Source: UBA3071 sp965369635 (lineage in GTDB: Bacteria; Chloroflexota; Anaerolineae; UBA3071). Taken from it: DNA of 7,663 nucleotides. A model generated the notes under the pieces. It had not been told where the DNA came from. It made no database searches and saw nothing but the letters and a program-made list of their open reading frames with translations. Below are positions 6,137 to 7,663 of the stretch, piece after piece (the stretch's first letter is position 1; each line of letters begins with the position of its first letter). The stretch covers positions 1 through 7,663 of the forward strand of contig CBDURC010000149.1 in NCBI GenBank assembly GCA_965369635.1. The letters run 5' to 3'. Position numbers and translations under genes: made by a program.

Positions 6137-6208
6137 CCAATCTACCAATCTACCAATCTACCGATCTACCAATCTACCGATCTACCAATTTCCCAATCTA
6201 CCAACCTA
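6137..6208 (+). repeat. CCAATCTA octamer array, right arm around four-helix-bundle gene 2
   Basis: Nine consecutive 8-bp units, five of them exact CCAATCTA and two CCGATCTA, make this the cleanest array in the window. It begins about 12 bases upstream of the four-helix-bundle start. Its last unit supplies the TAG stop of the 3-hydroxyacyl-CoA dehydrogenase (6206-6208). Read on the plus strand, the unit has no stop codon in any frame and encodes a repeating NLPIYQST peptide, which is not a real protein. Confidence 0.95.
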
Positions 6209-7429
6209 CGCGTACTCGTGGAACCCCTTCCCCATCTTCTCGCCCAGATGCCCGGCGCGGACGCGCAGTTTGAGCGGGCGGGAGGGGCGGAAGCGAGGAC
6301 CCAGTTCCTTGGCCAGGGACTCCAATGCCTCCACCACCACGTCCAAGCCGATCTTGTCGGCGACGGCCAGGGGGCCGACGCGCTCACCGCCGTAGGTCAT
6401 CCCCGTGCCGGCGATCATGGACATGTCAATGTCGGTGATGCTGGCGATGTTCTCCTGCACGCAGAGGGCTGCCTCGTTGACCAGCGGGAGCATCAGCCGC
6501 TCCACGCTGAACTTGGTGTTCGTGGGCACTTCGCCGGACGTCTGCAGTTCCTTGATCATGGCACCGACCGGTTCTGACTCGCCGCCAGGGTGGTCGTAGA
6601 ATCCCGCGCCGGACTTCTCGCCCAGCCGCCCCGCCTCGACCAGCTTGGCGAAAAGCGGAGCTGGACTCATGCGCTCGCCGTACTCGGAGTAGAGATACGC
6701 TCCCACGTGGGTGCAGACGTCGAGGCCGAGCATGTCCATCAGCGTGAAGGGGCCCATCGGCATGCCCCAGGCCACTACTGCTGCATCCATCTCTGTGGCT
6801 GTGGCCGAACCCTCCCCCAGCGCCTTGGTCGCTTCGTTGAGGTAAGGCATCAGCAGTCGGTTGACCAGGAAGCCGGGGCATTCCTGCACCACCACCGGGA
6901 TCTTACGCAAGCTTTCGGAGAACATCACCACGTCGTCCACCGTCTCCTGGTCGGTATCGAGGCCGGGGATGACCTCCACCAGTTTCATCACGCTGGCGGG
7001 GTTGAAGAAATGCATGCCGATCATCTTGTGGGGCTTGCTGGTGGCCGCGCCCATCTCGGAGATGGAAAGCGCCGAGGTGTTGCTGGCGAAGATCGTCTCA
7101 TCGGGGCAGACTTCCTCCAGTTCCTTAAACACAGCCCGCTTGATGGACATCTTTTCGGGCACCGCCTCGATGACGATGTCCACGTCCTCGAACTCGTCGT
7201 AGGTGAGCGTTGGCGTGATCAAGTCCAGTTTGGACTCCATGTCGCCCACGCTCATCTTTCCCTTGTTCACGCGACGCTGATAGATGGAGCGGGCCTTCGC
7301 CATGCCCTTGTCCAGCATCTCCTGGTCAATGTCCTTGAGTACCACCGGCAGGCCGGAGTAGGTAATGAGCTGGGCGATCTCGCCGCCCATCGTCCCCGCG
7401 CCGACCACCGCGGCTTTGAAGATGTACAT
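6206..7429 (-). CDS. 3-hydroxyacyl-CoA dehydrogenase, FadB-like C-terminal half with two 3HCDH domains
   Basis: This 407-residue protein uses NAD to oxidise 3-hydroxyacyl-CoA to 3-ketoacyl-CoA, the third step of beta-oxidation. Seen: a Rossmann fold with VVGAGTMGGEIAQ (8-20) and Asp33 ending the second strand; the catalytic set Ser119 (SNTSAL), His140 (GMHFFNP), Glu152 (LVEVI) and Asn190 (FLVNR), spaced as in the human enzyme; and two C-terminal 3HCDH helical domains, each ending in a similar GEK-G-GF motif (270-277 and 396-403). Stand-alone bacterial enzymes of about 285 residues have one such domain. Two match the back half of the FadB/FadJ fusion, so with the neighbouring hydratase this is a split multifunctional enzyme. 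The ATG at 7429 has AGGAGG eight bases upstream. The stop is embedded in the octamer array. Confidence 0.95.
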   Translation of the reverse strand: MYIFKAAVVGAGTMGGEIAQLITYSGLPVVLKDIDQEMLDKGMAKARSIYQRRVNKGKMSVGDMESKLDLITPTLTYDEFEDVDIVIEAVPEKMSIKRAVFKELEEVCPDETIFASNTSALSISEMGAATSKPHKMIGMHFFNPASVMKLVEVIPGLDTDQETVDDVVMFSESLRKIPVVVQECPGFLVNRLLMPYLNEATKALGEGSATATEMDAAVVAWGMPMGPFTLMDMLGLDVCTHVGAYLYSEYGERMSPAPLFAKLVEAGRLGEKSGAGFYDHPGGESEPVGAMIKELQTSGEVPTNTKFSVERLMLPLVNEAALCVQENIASITDIDMSMIAGTGMTYGGERVGPLAVADKIGLDVVVEALESLAKELGPRFRPSRPLKLRVRAGHLGEKMGKGFHEYA

Positions 7430-7447
7430 GTCTGCTGCCTCCTGTGT

Positions 7448-7492
7448 CTGGTGTAGTGTACCAGTTTCCCAATCTACCAACTTCCCAACCTA
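7448..7492 (+). repeat. Short octamer array with one-unit hairpin upstream of the dehydrogenase
   Basis: Four 8-bp units (7460-7491) alternate ACCAGTTT and CCCAATCT types with the same 16-bp period as at 3440-3471. The left arm is reduced to one CTGGT (7448-7452), which pairs perfectly with ACCAG (7460-7464) across a seven-base loop. The right end contains the TAG stop of the gene at 7490. The hairpin begins about five bases beyond the dehydrogenase Shine-Dalgarno (7438-7443). Confidence 0.8.
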
Positions 7493-7663
7493 CCATGTAG
7501 GTAGAGGGATCGCTGCCTCTGGATTGTCCAGGCGCACGAAGTAGACCCACTGATCGGGGTGTTTCTCGAATGCTGCCTTGTCGGCCAGGCCCAACGTCTT
7601 GCCCAGGAAGACATCACCGCTCTCAGGCTCGATGGCCACGATCACCGCGTCCTCCTGGCCCTC
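7490..7663 (-). CDS. Unrecognised protein, C-terminal 57 residues only
   Basis: An open frame enters from the right edge and ends at TAG (7490-7492) after 57 residues. It contains EDAVIVAIEPESGDVFLGK and AFEKHPDQWVYFVRL and ends in IPLPTW. The composition looks like a real soluble protein (alternating strand-like VIVAI, a turn, then a helix and the strand WVYFVRL), and codon use matches the downstream genes. I do not recognise the family; it does not look like the C-terminus of thiolase. It is on the operon strand, 60 bases before the 3-hydroxyacyl-CoA dehydrogenase start, with an array in between, so it is probably the preceding cistron. Its start and size are outside the window. Confidence 0.7.
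   Translation of the reverse strand, partial: EGQEDAVIVAIEPESGDVFLGKTLGLADKAAFEKHPDQWVYFVRLDNPEAAIPLPTW

Larger units (their letters stand above)
5597..6208. other. Four-helix-bundle gene enclosed by inverted GGTAGATT-type arrays (candidate IVS-like element)
   Basis: A left octamer array (5597-5660), a four-helix-bundle gene (5669-6124) and an inverted right array (6137-6208) together make up the gap between 3-hydroxyacyl-CoA dehydrogenase and enoyl-CoA hydratase. The arms have the same 8-bp period and 64 and 72 bp length, so they can pair in register, placing the gene in the loop of a long imperfect stem. Whether this unit moves, or is cut from the mRNA as rRNA intervening sequences are, is inference. 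Confidence 0.5.

Overview
The window reads as one GC-rich (about 60% by eye) bacterial stretch in which every supported gene lies on the minus strand. It looks like a single acyl-CoA beta-oxidation operon. No promoter or intrinsic terminator is visible, so the transcription unit probably starts beyond the right edge and continues past the left edge. I suspect Chloroflexota (Anaerolineae-like), from the split beta-oxidation gene set with etfBA combined with stray four-helix-bundle genes and octamer tandem arrays between genes. That placement is inference and no marker gene confirms it.

Layout in transcription order, right to left: the C-terminus of an unrecognised gene (7663-7490); 3-hydroxyacyl-CoA dehydrogenase (7429-6206); a four-helix-bundle protein (6124-5669); enoyl-CoA hydratase (5573-4785); acyl-CoA dehydrogenase 2 (4646-3498); acyl-CoA dehydrogenase 1 (3344-2178); a second four-helix-bundle protein (2084-1698); etfB (1595-819); and etfA (805 to the left edge, C-terminus cut off). 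The enzymes fit one pathway. The acyl-CoA dehydrogenases oxidise acyl-CoA to enoyl-CoA and pass electrons to EtfAB, the hydratase adds water, and the NAD-dependent dehydrogenase oxidises the hydroxyl. Thiolase, acyl-CoA ligase and ETF:quinone oxidoreductase are not in the window.

The unusual part lies between the genes. Five of the six gaps are filled almost completely by degenerate 8-bp tandem arrays arranged as inverted repeats. On the plus strand the left arm is (GGTAGATT)n and the right arm is (AATCTACC)n. In three gaps the arms face each other across a short loop. In the other two, a four-helix-bundle gene sits between matching arms. One of these two sites uses a different unit, GTCGCAAG, on both sides of its gene. 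The arrays run from the stop codon of one gene (several stop codons are part of a repeat unit) to within about 1-12 bases of the next Shine-Dalgarno sequence. The pattern resembles 23S rRNA intervening sequences, in which a four-helix-bundle ORF lies in the loop of a long stem, but here it is in a protein-coding operon with filled and apparently empty sites. The only gap without an array is the 13-base etfB-etfA junction. No gene-free stretch exceeds 300 bases.
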